A DNA stretch of 63,003 nt from positions 1 to 63,003 of the forward strand of contig NZ_JACJSV010000017.1 in assembly GCF_014698335.1 (NCBI RefSeq). Reading direction: 5' to 3'. Each line of letters opens with the position of its first letter. Position 1 is the stretch's first letter. Position numbers and translations under genes: made by a program. This DNA comes from Microcystis viridis FACHB-1342. Its GTDB lineage: Bacteria > Cyanobacteriota > Cyanobacteriia > Cyanobacteriales > Microcystaceae. The notes under the pieces are model-generated. The model did not search any database, was not told the DNA's origin, and saw nothing but the letters and a program-made list of their open reading frames with translations. Positions 55,075 through 63,003 of the stretch are shown here, one piece after another.

Positions 55075-56256
55075 CTAAGTTATCCAGCCCCAATTACCAT
55101 ACCAAAGAAATAGAATTGATAAAAAATAGGTAAAGAAGAATAACAGAAATCCATAAAAATAACGATTTTTTTGGCTCCAATATCCAAGAATAATAAATAT
55201 TGGAAATATTGTCATCATATACCTCATCATTGATTCTGTTATTCCTGTACTTAAAGGTAAAAAAATGCTCAGAAAGGCAAAAATTAATAGGGAAATATTT
55301 AGAGGCTTTTTAATGATAGAGAATAGCAAGATACCTAAAAAAAAGGAGCTAAAAAAAGTATTGAAGAATCGAATTGCATTAATAGGATCTTTGGGAAACA
55401 TAAAATTGATGTTCTTCCAGTAGTTTATTAGAGTAATTAAAGGAAATACTCTTTCACCTCTACTCCATAAAACTTGAGTTTTAACAAATGCCAAAGGTTC
55501 GTTGAATTTCCAAGCTAAAAATACCATATAAGCGATTAACCCACAGGGTATTAATAGTAGGAAAATACTTTCTCTCTTGGGCAGTTCTTTTTTCTTTAAA
55601 TATTTCCAGAGTAATTCGATAGCAAAAGCCAGAAAAATTATTACTCCTGTGACTCTAGTTAAACTGGCAAAAAATCCAAAAAATCCAGACCAAAAGTATT
55701 TCTTATTCAGAAAGAAATAAAAACAAGCAGCGGTGGTTAGCAAATATAAACTTTCTGTATAAAAACAGCTATAAAAAAAGGAAGTAGGAAAAACCAACAT
55801 AAGAATTAAAACTTTTTCACAGCCTCTTTTATTCAGATAAATATTACTGATTTTATAAACAAAAAATAAGGCAAGTATTAGACATAAATTAGAAAGTAAA
55901 AGACCAGAAATAGGCACACTTAAGGAAGTTAAAGATACAATTGCTTTGACTAAAATAGGATAGAGAGGAAAAAAAGCAACGTTCGATTGTTTTTCGGGAT
56001 TGTATGAATATCCTGTTTGAATAATTTCGTTATACCAAGTGCTATCCCAACGAAAGAAAGAATCCAAATAATGATTATCGGGAAACCAATGCCAAAAAGG
56101 TTCTTGAGGAGATGAAGATTCATTCATCTGACTAAAACTGAGTCCGATTAGGTGCATCAGTAAAAGTGTTCCTCTCCAAATGATGAAGATTTTTAATATA
56201 TACAAGAAAAGCTTTCTTGATTGACTAAAGTTGCTAGTTTCGGCCTTTAATTCCAT
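55075..56256 (-). CDS. PIG-V-like mannosyltransferase (membrane GT-C)
   Basis: 393 residues with about nine hydrophobic helices. RWDSTWYNEIIQTGY (the acidic loop that holds the catalytic Asp in GT-C enzymes), FFPLYPILVK, and FPTSFFYSCFYTESLYLL match the PIG-V/GPI mannosyltransferase 2 group. It uses a lipid-linked sugar at the membrane. The acceptor is unknown; bacteria lack GPI anchors. Unusually AT-rich, more than its neighbours, which hints at transfer. Confidence 0.8.
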   Translation of the reverse strand: MELKAETSNFSQSRKLFLYILKIFIIWRGTLLLMHLIGLSFSQMNESSSPQEPFWHWFPDNHYLDSFFRWDSTWYNEIIQTGYSYNPEKQSNVAFFPLYPILVKAIVSLTSLSVPISGLLLSNLCLILALFFVYKISNIYLNKRGCEKVLILMLVFPTSFFYSCFYTESLYLLTTAACFYFFLNKKYFWSGFFGFFASLTRVTGVIIFLAFAIELLWKYLKKKELPKRESIFLLLIPCGLIAYMVFLAWKFNEPLAFVKTQVLWSRGERVFPLITLINYWKNINFMFPKDPINAIRFFNTFFSSFFLGILLFSIIKKPLNISLLIFAFLSIFLPLSTGITESMMRYMMTIFPIFIILGYWSQKNRYFYGFLLFFFTYFLSILFLWYGNWGWIT

Positions 56257-56596
56257 CTTATTGATTTCTCCTAAAAAAATTTTATGGTTGAGTTTGAATT
56301 AGGAAATAAACAAATATGCCCAGTTTTAAGTCCGGGGTTTTCCCGAACCTTACCATAGGGAAACAAAAGTAAATTATCTTAGTAAATAGTTGAGTCTGAT
56401 TGCTCCTAACCGCATCTTTCTGTGAACTGGATTCTAAGATTGAAGGGGGAACAATATTGTTCCCTAGATTTTTCTTGATGCTATTTTTACCGAGTAATAA
56501 CAGAGGAGAGATGAAACCCCTCTATCAAAAATCTAGGTGACAGTAAGGACGAACTATCGAGAAAATTACCGAAAATTAAGATAAAACGGGGATGAA
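56257..56596. other. Intergenic region with an 18-base perfect palindrome
   Basis: GGGAACAATATTGTTCCC at 56447-56464, followed on the plus strand by TAGATTTTT. Both flanking genes are on the minus strand, so it is not a usual terminator for either; it could be an operator or an antisense terminator. Nothing else seen. Confidence 0.45.
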
Positions 56597-57952
56597 CTAG
56601 GAAATTTTCAGCCCGCGAATCGCATAATCTAATAATTCGATAGGATGAATAACGGGTGTATCTTTTCCCTGTAATTGTAGATGTTTTTTAATTTGTAGGG
56701 AACAACCCGGATTAGGAGAAGCAATCACCGCAGCCCCAGTATTTAATAAATTGCGTACTTTCTGCTGACCTAATTCATCGGCAGTATCTGGCTGTAGCAT
56801 ATTATAAACTCCGGCACTACCACAACACAGGGCCGCATCGATAGGTTCTTTTAAGTTAATATTGGGGATTTTTTGCAATAATTGCCGTGGCTGCACCGAG
56901 ATTTTTTGTCCGTGTAAAAGATGACAGGCATCTTGATAAACTAGGGTTAATTCTGTTTCGGTAATCGGCGATAAATCAGCAGTTAATCCCACTGCTGCCA
57001 AAAATTCTTGGGCATCGCGTACTTTAGCCACAAACTCCTTAGCCTTATCTTTATATTCAGGATCATCGGCTAAAATATGATGATATTCCTTGAGAGTATG
57101 ACCACAACCCGCCGCATTGATAATAATATAATCAACCCCAGTTTCTGCGAAACTATCGATCATTTGTCTGGCTAAACTTTGTGCTTGTTTTTCCTGTCCT
57201 TGATGTGCGGGTAAAGCGGCACAACAACCCTGGGTTTTTGGGATAACCACTTCACAACCATTGGCAGTTAAAACCCGCACTGTCGCTTCATTTACTGGCG
57301 AGAAAAAGAGGCGCTGCACACAACCTAAAACTACTCCCACCCGATAGCGTTTTTCAGTTTGGGAGGGAATAACATCGGCATAGTTTTTAAACAGAGAATT
57401 TAGAGTAATTTTGGGTAAAATTGATTCCATGGCCGCTAGACGAGGAAATAGCATTTTTAAGATACCCGATTTCCTGACTAGGGTTTGTAATCCTAGGGTT
57501 TGATATAACCAGAGGAAAGGTAAAAATAATTTGAGACGGACGGGATAGGGAAAGAGATTAAAAATGAGAAAACGAATAATTTTATCTTTAAAACTGCGGG
57601 GTTGATTGCGTTCCACCTGCGGACGAACTGCGGCGATTAATTGATCGTATTGTACTCCCGATGGACAGGTACTAACACAGGCTAAACAGCCTAAACAAGT
57701 ATCAAAATGTTGGCTAGTGGTTTCGTCTAAAACCGCTTCCCCTTTATTGATGGCATTCATCAGATAAATTCTGCCCCGGGGGGAGTCCATTTCTTTGCCA
57801 ATGACTCGATAACTGGGACAGGTAGATAGACAAAAACCACAGTGAACACAACTATCGATTAATTCTTGGGCAGGGGGATTCTTGGGGTCAAATCCTTGAT
57901 TTTTTTGGTCGATTAATTCTTGAAAGTTAAGGGAAGATTCGGAGGTTTGCAT
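56597..57952 (-). CDS. glcF: Glycolate dehydrogenase iron-sulfur subunit GlcF
   Basis: 451 residues. Two 4Fe-4S sites (CVHCGFCLSTCP at about 36-47 and CLGCLACVSTCP at about 87-98), then two CCG domains (GCCAALPAHQG and LCCGSAGVYN). Works with GlcD and GlcE to oxidise glycolate from photorespiration. Nine bases after glcE. Confidence 0.93.
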   Translation of the reverse strand: MQTSESSLNFQELIDQKNQGFDPKNPPAQELIDSCVHCGFCLSTCPSYRVIGKEMDSPRGRIYLMNAINKGEAVLDETTSQHFDTCLGCLACVSTCPSGVQYDQLIAAVRPQVERNQPRSFKDKIIRFLIFNLFPYPVRLKLFLPFLWLYQTLGLQTLVRKSGILKMLFPRLAAMESILPKITLNSLFKNYADVIPSQTEKRYRVGVVLGCVQRLFFSPVNEATVRVLTANGCEVVIPKTQGCCAALPAHQGQEKQAQSLARQMIDSFAETGVDYIIINAAGCGHTLKEYHHILADDPEYKDKAKEFVAKVRDAQEFLAAVGLTADLSPITETELTLVYQDACHLLHGQKISVQPRQLLQKIPNINLKEPIDAALCCGSAGVYNMLQPDTADELGQQKVRNLLNTGAAVIASPNPGCSLQIKKHLQLQGKDTPVIHPIELLDYAIRGLKIS

Positions 57953-57961
57953 AATTTTTAA

Positions 57962-59248
57962 TTAGATTTTGTTAAGAAAGCGTTCAGGACTAAAAATACC
58001 GTGAGGATCGAATTTAGTTTTTAGGGTTTTCATCATGGTAATCGCGTTACCTGTATAACCCCAAGGTTCAATTTTTTCTTTTAGGGATGGGGGTGCGGTT
58101 AACACCGTTAAATAACCGTGATTGGCACTGCATAAAGAGCGAATTTTGTCAAGATTTTCCTCCGATTTTAAGATAACTTTACCCACGCCGCTACTAATAT
58201 TAATCGAGGCTAGTCCGTTAATTTGGTCGATCACTAGATCTAAATTGCTAGGTAATAATCCTATTTTGCCGAAAAAAATGCCCTCTTGATCATAATTATC
58301 GATTGTTTTTCGGTATCTTTGCCCTAGAGAAACTTCTTCCTCATCCCGATAATAATTAGTCTGACAATCTAACTGTTGCCCTAAATAACTCACCTGTTGC
58401 GATTGTTCGCTAATACTTTCGGGAATGCTTTGAAAACGCAGCAGTAAAGCGACTTTTTCCTCTAATCCTAGTGCTTGCGTCATCCCTGGGTTTAAACATT
58501 CAGCCACGGTGGGAGTTAGGGACGATTGCCGAATAACTTGACTCAATTTGCTAATATTTTCGCTATTTCCAGTGATTATCAGGGTTTCTGAGTTAGGGGT
58601 TTCGGGATACAGTCGCAGGGTAATTTGATCGATAATCCCCAAAGTGCCGTAGGAACCCGTAAATAGCTTCATCATGTCGTATCCCGCCACATTCTTGACC
58701 ACACGCCCTCCAGCTTTAGCAATCTCGCCATCGTGACGGATAAAGGAGAATCCTAGGATCAGATCCCGGACTCCACCGTATCTTTGCCGCCATGTTCCCG
58801 CGTCGGCCGTGGCCATAATACCGCCAATCGTGGCATTAGCGGCGTAACTGGGATCAAGAGGAATAAATTGACCGCTAGGAGCCAAAAAAGCCTGTAAATC
58901 CGCTAGTTTAAGCCCAGATTCCACGGTTATAGTTAAATCTCCCCTAGCATGGTCAATAATCCGGTTGAGATTTTGGGTACTGACTAAAATATCGGGTGAC
59001 TGGACTAATCCACCCCAATCTAATTTACTGCCTTGACCGTAGGCCAGTAAAGACAGACGATTTTCGTTGGCAAAACGCACCAGAGAGGCTAAAGCGGCCG
59101 TATTAGCGGGATAGACTATAATTTCAGGACTTTTGCCCCTAATTGCCCTTGATAATCTTTCTTGTTCCTCTTTTGGCACTTGTGGCCAAGCTATAACCGT
59201 CGTGTCGGCGGGTAAAATAGAAGTTATCTGAACAGCGATCGCAGTCAT
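57962..59248 (-). CDS. glcE: Glycolate dehydrogenase FAD-binding subunit GlcE
   Basis: 428 residues. FAD-binding PCMH domain (LLAYGQGSKLDWGG, IPLDPSYAANATIGGIMATADAG-type stretch, GGRVVKNVAGYDMMKLFTGSYGTLG). Lacks the larger GlcD C-terminal part. glcE-glcF form an operon; glcD is not in this window. Confidence 0.9.
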   Translation of the reverse strand: MTAIAVQITSILPADTTVIAWPQVPKEEQERLSRAIRGKSPEIIVYPANTAALASLVRFANENRLSLLAYGQGSKLDWGGLVQSPDILVSTQNLNRIIDHARGDLTITVESGLKLADLQAFLAPSGQFIPLDPSYAANATIGGIMATADAGTWRQRYGGVRDLILGFSFIRHDGEIAKAGGRVVKNVAGYDMMKLFTGSYGTLGIIDQITLRLYPETPNSETLIITGNSENISKLSQVIRQSSLTPTVAECLNPGMTQALGLEEKVALLLRFQSIPESISEQSQQVSYLGQQLDCQTNYYRDEEEVSLGQRYRKTIDNYDQEGIFFGKIGLLPSNLDLVIDQINGLASINISSGVGKVILKSEENLDKIRSLCSANHGYLTVLTAPPSLKEKIEPWGYTGNAITMMKTLKTKFDPHGIFSPERFLNKI

Positions 59249-59499
59249 ATTTGAGAAAAGAATTGAGGAGTGAGGAGTCAGGACTTACCGGCCGCTAATG
59301 GCGAAGAATGGGGTTAATGCTAGGGCTAATCAGTAATTTTGGGCCTCTATTAGTTAGATTACCTTAGTTTGCCTCTCCATCTCCGATGTCGGGCAATTCC
59401 AGCCATACTGAGGCACAAAGAAGCTAATAACTAACTGCTGAATTAGCCATACACTCGTGCCATAATGTTAGATTACCTCGATCAGTAAGCCAAGAAGTA

Positions 59500-60687
59500 A
59501 TGAGTGTAAATTGGACGAATAGCCGCGCCAAGCGATTAAGTGCCTTACCCCCCTACGTTTTCGCCCGCTTGGATGAATTAAAAGCCTTAGCCCGCAAAGA
59601 AGGACTAGATTTAATCGATTTAGGTATGGGCAACCCGGACGGTCCTGCCCCGCGTCCAGTTATCGAAGCGGCCATTCAAGCTTTTGAAACCCCCCAATTT
59701 CACGGTTATCCCCCCTTTGAAGGAACCGCCAGTTTCCGAGAAGCGATCGCTAAATGGTATGATCGCTCTTATGGTGTGCAACTCAATCCCGATAACGAAG
59801 CTTTACCCCTGCTCGGTTCCAAAGAGGGCCTATCTCACCTGGCTTTGGCTTATGTTAACCCCGGGGATGTGGTCTTGGTTCCCAGTCCCGCCTATCCCGC
59901 CCATTTTCGCGGTCCTTTGATTGCTGGGGCGACGCTATACCCGATCATTTTAAAAGCGGAACAGGATTGGCTGATAGATATCGATTCTATCCCCGAAGAT
60001 GTGGCTAAACAGGCGAAAATCCTCTATTTTAACTATCCCAGTAACCCCACCGCCGCCGTTGCCCCTCGGGAATTTTTTGAAAAAATCGTTGCTTGGGCCC
60101 AGCACTATGAGATTATGCTCGTCCACGATCTCTGTTATGCTGAATTGAGTTTTGATGGTTATCAGCCCACCAGTTTATTAGAAATTCCGGGGGCAAAAGA
60201 GATTAGTGTGGAATTTCATACCCTCTCGAAAACCTATAATATGGCTGGGTGGCGCGTCGGTTTTGTCGTGGGCAATTCCGATATTATTCAAGGGTTGCGC
60301 ACCCTGAAAACTAATCTCGATTATGGCATCTTTTCCGTCATCCAAAAAGCGGCCGAAACCGCCCTACAACTGCCCGATGAGTACGTCAAACAAGTACAGG
60401 AAAGATACCGGCAGCGACGAGATTTTTTAATCAAAGGTTTGGGACAATTAGGTTGGGATATTCCCCCCTCTAAGGCGACAATGTATCTCTGGGTCCCCTG
60501 TAGCGTCGGTATGACTTCCACGGATTTTGCCCTCAGTGTTTTGCAAAAAACCGGTGTCGTTGTCACTCCGGGCAATGCTTTTGGAGAGGGAGGGGAAGGT
60601 TATGTGCGCGTCAGTTTAATCGCCGATATCCCGCGATTAGGGGAAGCTTTACAGCGCCTCGAAGATGCGGGAATTCGCTATCAGTAA
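59500..60687 (+). CDS. Class I/II aminotransferase (LL-DAP/Ala/Asp aminotransferase type)
   Basis: 395 residues. PLP lysine in TLSKTYNMAGWRVGF, NYPSNPTAA, VHDLCYAEL, and MGNPDGPAPRPVIEAA near the start. The nearest groups are AlaC-like and DapC-like enzymes, so it may serve alanine or diaminopimelate synthesis. Substrate not decidable from sequence. Confidence 0.85.
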   Translation: MSVNWTNSRAKRLSALPPYVFARLDELKALARKEGLDLIDLGMGNPDGPAPRPVIEAAIQAFETPQFHGYPPFEGTASFREAIAKWYDRSYGVQLNPDNEALPLLGSKEGLSHLALAYVNPGDVVLVPSPAYPAHFRGPLIAGATLYPIILKAEQDWLIDIDSIPEDVAKQAKILYFNYPSNPTAAVAPREFFEKIVAWAQHYEIMLVHDLCYAELSFDGYQPTSLLEIPGAKEISVEFHTLSKTYNMAGWRVGFVVGNSDIIQGLRTLKTNLDYGIFSVIQKAAETALQLPDEYVKQVQERYRQRRDFLIKGLGQLGWDIPPSKATMYLWVPCSVGMTSTDFALSVLQKTGVVVTPGNAFGEGGEGYVRVSLIADIPRLGEALQRLEDAGIRYQ

Positions 60688-60767
60688 GGAGAATTTTGGG
60701 TGCATTTCATTTTTGTAAATCTACCAATTGGGATTTTTACGGGGAAACTCTCGGCTAAAATCGGGCA

Positions 60768-60880
60768 TCATACTAAATCCGTTGAGTATAGGCTACTTAT
60801 AAAGAGAGGCACTCATGCAAGAGGCACTGATGCAAAACGGAGAATAAATAATCAGTTTTTAATAACAGGATTTAGTATTA
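60768..60880. repeat. Miniature inverted-repeat element, family B, copy 2
   Basis: About 113 bases: ATACTAAATCCGTTGAGTAT at the left, AACAGGATTTAGTAT at the right, with GGCACTCATGCAAGAGGCAC in the middle and AATAAATAATCAGTTTTTAA. Inverse orientation to the copy at 36636-36746. A 107-codon frame running across it is not a gene. Confidence 0.7.
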
Positions 60881-60908
60881 CTTCCGATTTTATCACTCAA
60901 TCCAAGCT

Positions 60909-60964
60909 TTTGGGGGGTTCTACCCCCCAAACCCCCCGTTGGGGACGCAAGCGCCGTCCCCAAA
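60909..60964. repeat. GC-rich double hairpin repeat
   Basis: TTTGGGGGGTTC / TACCCCCCAAA and GTTGGGGACG, CAAG, CGCCGTCCCCAAAC. Two back-to-back hairpins in an AT-rich gap, typical of a dispersed repeat unit rather than a terminator. Confidence 0.6.
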
Positions 60965-61175
60965 CCCCTCGCGCATTAGTTTTTCGGTGGGATGCTTACA
61001 CGCAGCTGCTGATACATTTGTAATCATCTAAGAGTCACTGATAATTGCTGATTGTCGGTATTCCTGCATAAGTGAGATGCACCCAGAATTTTTCCCCTTG
61101 ATTTACCCGCCAAATCCCTCTAGGCACTGGCTAAAATTGTATGATGGAATTTTATCGCGGTAGCTTGCCACTTCC

Positions 61176-61907
61176 ATGACCTACAGCTTAAGAATTGCCG
61201 ATATTCCCGTCAGTGAAAGACCGAGGGAACGTTTAATCAGTGTCGGGGCGAAAAACCTCAGCAACGCCGAATTATTAGCGATTTTACTGGCTACAGGTCA
61301 AGGTAAGGGGAAACTCTCGGCGGTGGGTTTAGGACAGCATATTCTCAATGAATTGAGTAAATATCGCCGGGATCCTTTGGACGTTTTGAGGGATATTCAC
61401 CCCCAGGAATTAACCGCTATTCATGGCATTGGACCGGCTAAGGCTACTACTATTCTAGCGGCGATCGAATTGGGAAAACGAGCTTTTCAACGACGACCGA
61501 CGGAAAAAATGGTCATCGATAGTCCCGATACCGCTGCCGCTATCCTTGGACACGAACTAATGTATCAGTCTCAGGAACGTTTCGCCGTTATTTTACTCGA
61601 TATCAAAAATCAGTTAATCGCACTAAAAGTGATTACTATCGGCACAGCCACGGAAACACTGGTACATCCACGAGAAATATTTCGAGAAGTAGTGAAACAA
61701 TCAGCTACTAAGTTAATTATCGCCCATAATCACCCCACTGGGTCACTTGTGCCTAGTCAAGACGATATTTTACTCACAGAACAATTATTACAGGGAGCTA
61801 CCTATCTAGCCATTCCTCTCCTAGATCATTTGATCCTCGGTAATGGTAACTTTCAAAGTCTTCGCCAAATCACGGATCTTTGGGAAAAATATCCCCAAGA
61901 AGATTGA
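61176..61907 (+). CDS. radC: RadC family (JAB/MPN domain) protein
   Basis: 243 residues. N-terminal UPF0758 helix-hairpin-helix ([22 protein letters not shown]) and C-terminal JAMM domain with [14 protein letters not shown] (metal ligands) and LDHLILG. Once linked to repair, function still open. ATG at 61176 fits the family start [20 protein letters not shown]. Confidence 0.92.
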   Translation: MTYSLRIADIPVSERPRERLISVGAKNLSNAELLAILLATGQGKGKLSAVGLGQHILNELSKYRRDPLDVLRDIHPQELTAIHGIGPAKATTILAAIELGKRAFQRRPTEKMVIDSPDTAAAILGHELMYQSQERFAVILLDIKNQLIALKVITIGTATETLVHPREIFREVVKQSATKLIIAHNHPTGSLVPSQDDILLTEQLLQGATYLAIPLLDHLILGNGNFQSLRQITDLWEKYPQED

Positions 61908-61991
61908 CAGAAAAGACACTCGATCTTTGTAGTTTAATTTTTTAGCCGTTTCAATTGGGCGTTAATTTCCTCAAACATTATGCGATCGCTG

Positions 61992-62141
61992 TCAAGGATT
62001 GGGGAGAAAACCAAAAATTTTGGCCGCTCCTCCTAAAATAGCAACAACCAAAGCTATCAGAATCCCCCGACTGGTAAATTCCCGATCAGCGACTCTTGCA
62101 GTTAACCCTTTAATTTCTGCGGTTAGTCGCTCATCTAAACC
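61992..62141 (-). pseudogene. C-terminal fragment of a small membrane protein
   Basis: Reads GLDERLTAEIKGLTARVADR, then EFTSRGILIALVVAILGGAA, KIFGFLPNP, stop. Coiled-coil plus one transmembrane helix and FxPNP end, a layout of small cyanobacterial membrane-anchored coiled-coil proteins. The upstream part of the frame is unrelated to it, so the N-terminus is lost. Confidence 0.45.
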
Positions 62142-62193
62142 AGGACTTGATCTTTCTCCTTTGCAAGGATCGGGATCGTCTCTCGTGTATCTG

Positions 62194-62304
62194 TTTGAAA
62201 CTATCATTCCCTTTGCTGAGGTGACAGCCGTACCAGAAAGCAGCAGTCCGCTCGCTTTGGGATTGCTATCCTTGGGATTTGTCACTGTCAGCGCCGTCTC
62301 TTTT
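62194..62304 (+). pseudogene. PEP-CTERM sorting signal fragment
   Basis: Frame FETIIPFAEVTAVPE, SSSPLALGLLSLGFV, TVSAVSF. A VPE-SSxxxL motif followed by a hydrophobic helix is the pattern of PEP-CTERM tails of exported proteins, though the usual basic end is missing. No start or full gene around it. On the opposite strand to the previous fragment; both look like debris. Confidence 0.4.
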
Positions 62305-62414
62305 CCATTACCCAAGGGCAGCACTAACCATCGAGCCGACAGCAATCTTGCTCGAGGAGCGTACCTACTGTCCGCACTTCTTAACATTCAATTGATAATT
62401 TTTACTAATATATC

Positions 62415-62690
62415 TGGACTTCCCCGTTGACAAAAGGCCATAACCTGTGCTGTAGAAGGGATTAAGAGAATTTCCGCCGCCCCGTTACTGGATACAAATC
62501 AGGGAAACTCCCAATAAATCTAACGCTTTTTGTTGCAGTTGGGTCGGTCGAGTTATCTTAGAAAAACGATAACTTCCCTCCCTAATCGTACATTCCACTG
62601 TATTCCTGAACTTCCCCCATACATATATACTATAATAGCCGAAAACCCTTATCCATCAATGGATACGCCCCTTAACTTTTCTTAATGTAC
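62415..62690 (-). repeat. Dispersed repeat D, copy 3 (longest)
   Basis: Core 62415-62526 and flank to about 62690 match, inverted, 8089-8296. Ends just before the IS1634-type gene, so it may be the IS leader or an older insertion. Confidence 0.65.
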
Positions 62691-62752
62691 CCATGTAATT
62701 TGTAACATTTCTTAATGGACAAGAATTCTCTCTATTTGCTAGAATGATAGCC

Positions 62753-63003
62753 ATGTATATAGAAAAAGTTCTTAACCGTAATTCCCCCCCCGCCGTTCTT
62801 CTTCGGGAGTCCTACCGAGAAGGAGATCAAGTCAAAAAAAGAACCCTGGCCAATCTCTCAAAATTACCCGATGATATTATCGACAATTTGAAACTGGCTC
62901 TCAAAGGGGCAACACTGTCCATGACTGAAGGCATTCCCAATCATTTTGAAGTGATTAGAAGTCTTCCTCATGGTCATGTAATGGCTATTTTAGAGACGAT
63001 TAA
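62753..63003 (+). CDS. IS1634-family transposase, 5' part, cut by window edge
   Basis: ATG at 62753 reads MYIEKVLNRNSPPAVLLRES, YREGDQVKKRTLANLSKLPD, then NLKLALKG and FEVIRSLPHGHVMAILETIK. This is the characteristic start of IS1634/IS4-superfamily transposases. Open to the end of the window; the state of the rest is unknown. Confidence 0.85.
   Translation, partial: MYIEKVLNRNSPPAVLLRESYREGDQVKKRTLANLSKLPDDIIDNLKLALKGATLSMTEGIPNHFEVIRSLPHGHVMAILETI

Noticed and set aside
60700-61023. 107-codon plus-strand frame after the aminotransferase
   Set aside because: Made of the family B element and GC-rich hairpin repeats; no domain.
61999-62430. 143-codon plus-strand frame as a complete gene
   Set aside because: Only the PEP-CTERM-like part is recognisable; the rest is the reverse of another fragment and of repeat D.

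Overview
The window is chromosomal DNA of a cyanobacterium. It carries the beta-carboxysome operon (ccmK2-K1-L-M-N) next to form IB Rubisco (rbcL-rbcX-rbcS), the photosystem I assembly factor ycf4, a complete urea ABC transporter (urtABCDE), glycolate dehydrogenase subunits, a cyanobacteriochrome-type sensor kinase and an SLH-domain outer-membrane porin. HIP1 octamers (GCGATCGC), short heptamer tandem repeats (TCAGTTA, TTTTGCC types), miniature inverted-repeat elements and several IS families add to this. Together they fit a unicellular, repeat-rich genus such as Microcystis. That genus call is an inference from gene content and repeat style, not from a database match.

Layout. 1-0.3 kb: 3' end of a TnpB gene with its right-end hairpin. 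0.9-8.0 kb: housekeeping genes (sugar nucleotidyltransferase, LpxB-like glycosyltransferase, DnaG primase, ketoacyl synthase, lipoprotein cyclophilin, Ycf4). 8.1-15.4 kb: an AT-rich accessory island in which I found no HIP1 site. It holds three two-gene cassettes: an AAA/SMC-like ATPase with a PIN-like nuclease, a DUF6883-DUF4926 pair, and an AAA+ ATPase with a subtilisin-like protease that matches the IetAS defence system. IS remnants lie between them. 16.0-22.8 kb: rbcS-rbcX-rbcL and ccmN-M-L-K1-K2, all on the minus strand, preceded by a Nif11-type small protein. 23.9-35.7 kb: miaB, a DUF2358 gene, a membrane GTPase, ribosomal proteins L33 and S18, the sensor kinase, tRNA-Phe, a HEAT-repeat gene, ubiX, a LapA-like gene, glgA and a VWA protein. 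35.9-42.3 kb: a split manganese-exporter-family pair and the urt operon under tandem NtcA-type boxes. 42.3-49.4 kb: a flavoprotein, pckA, a TnpB transposon inserted against the start of cobB, and a candidate structured RNA. 49.8-61.9 kb: porin, a deleted ISAzo13-family element, an M23 peptidase, homoserine dehydrogenase, a PIG-V-like mannosyltransferase, glcF-glcE, an aminotransferase and RadC. 62-63 kb: a mosaic of gene fragments ending in the start of an IS1634-family transposase.

Functional themes. Carbon fixation (Rubisco plus its assembly chaperone and the carboxysome shell and scaffold) is linked with photorespiratory salvage (glcEF), storage carbon (glgA) and PEP carboxykinase. Nitrogen scavenging (urt) is predicted to be NtcA-controlled. 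The accessory island looks like anti-phage or anti-plasmid DNA inserted between photosynthesis genes. The intergenic regions are rich in miniature elements. At least two TIR-bounded families carry heptamer repeats in their centres, and one copy forms the upstream boundary of a coding sequence.
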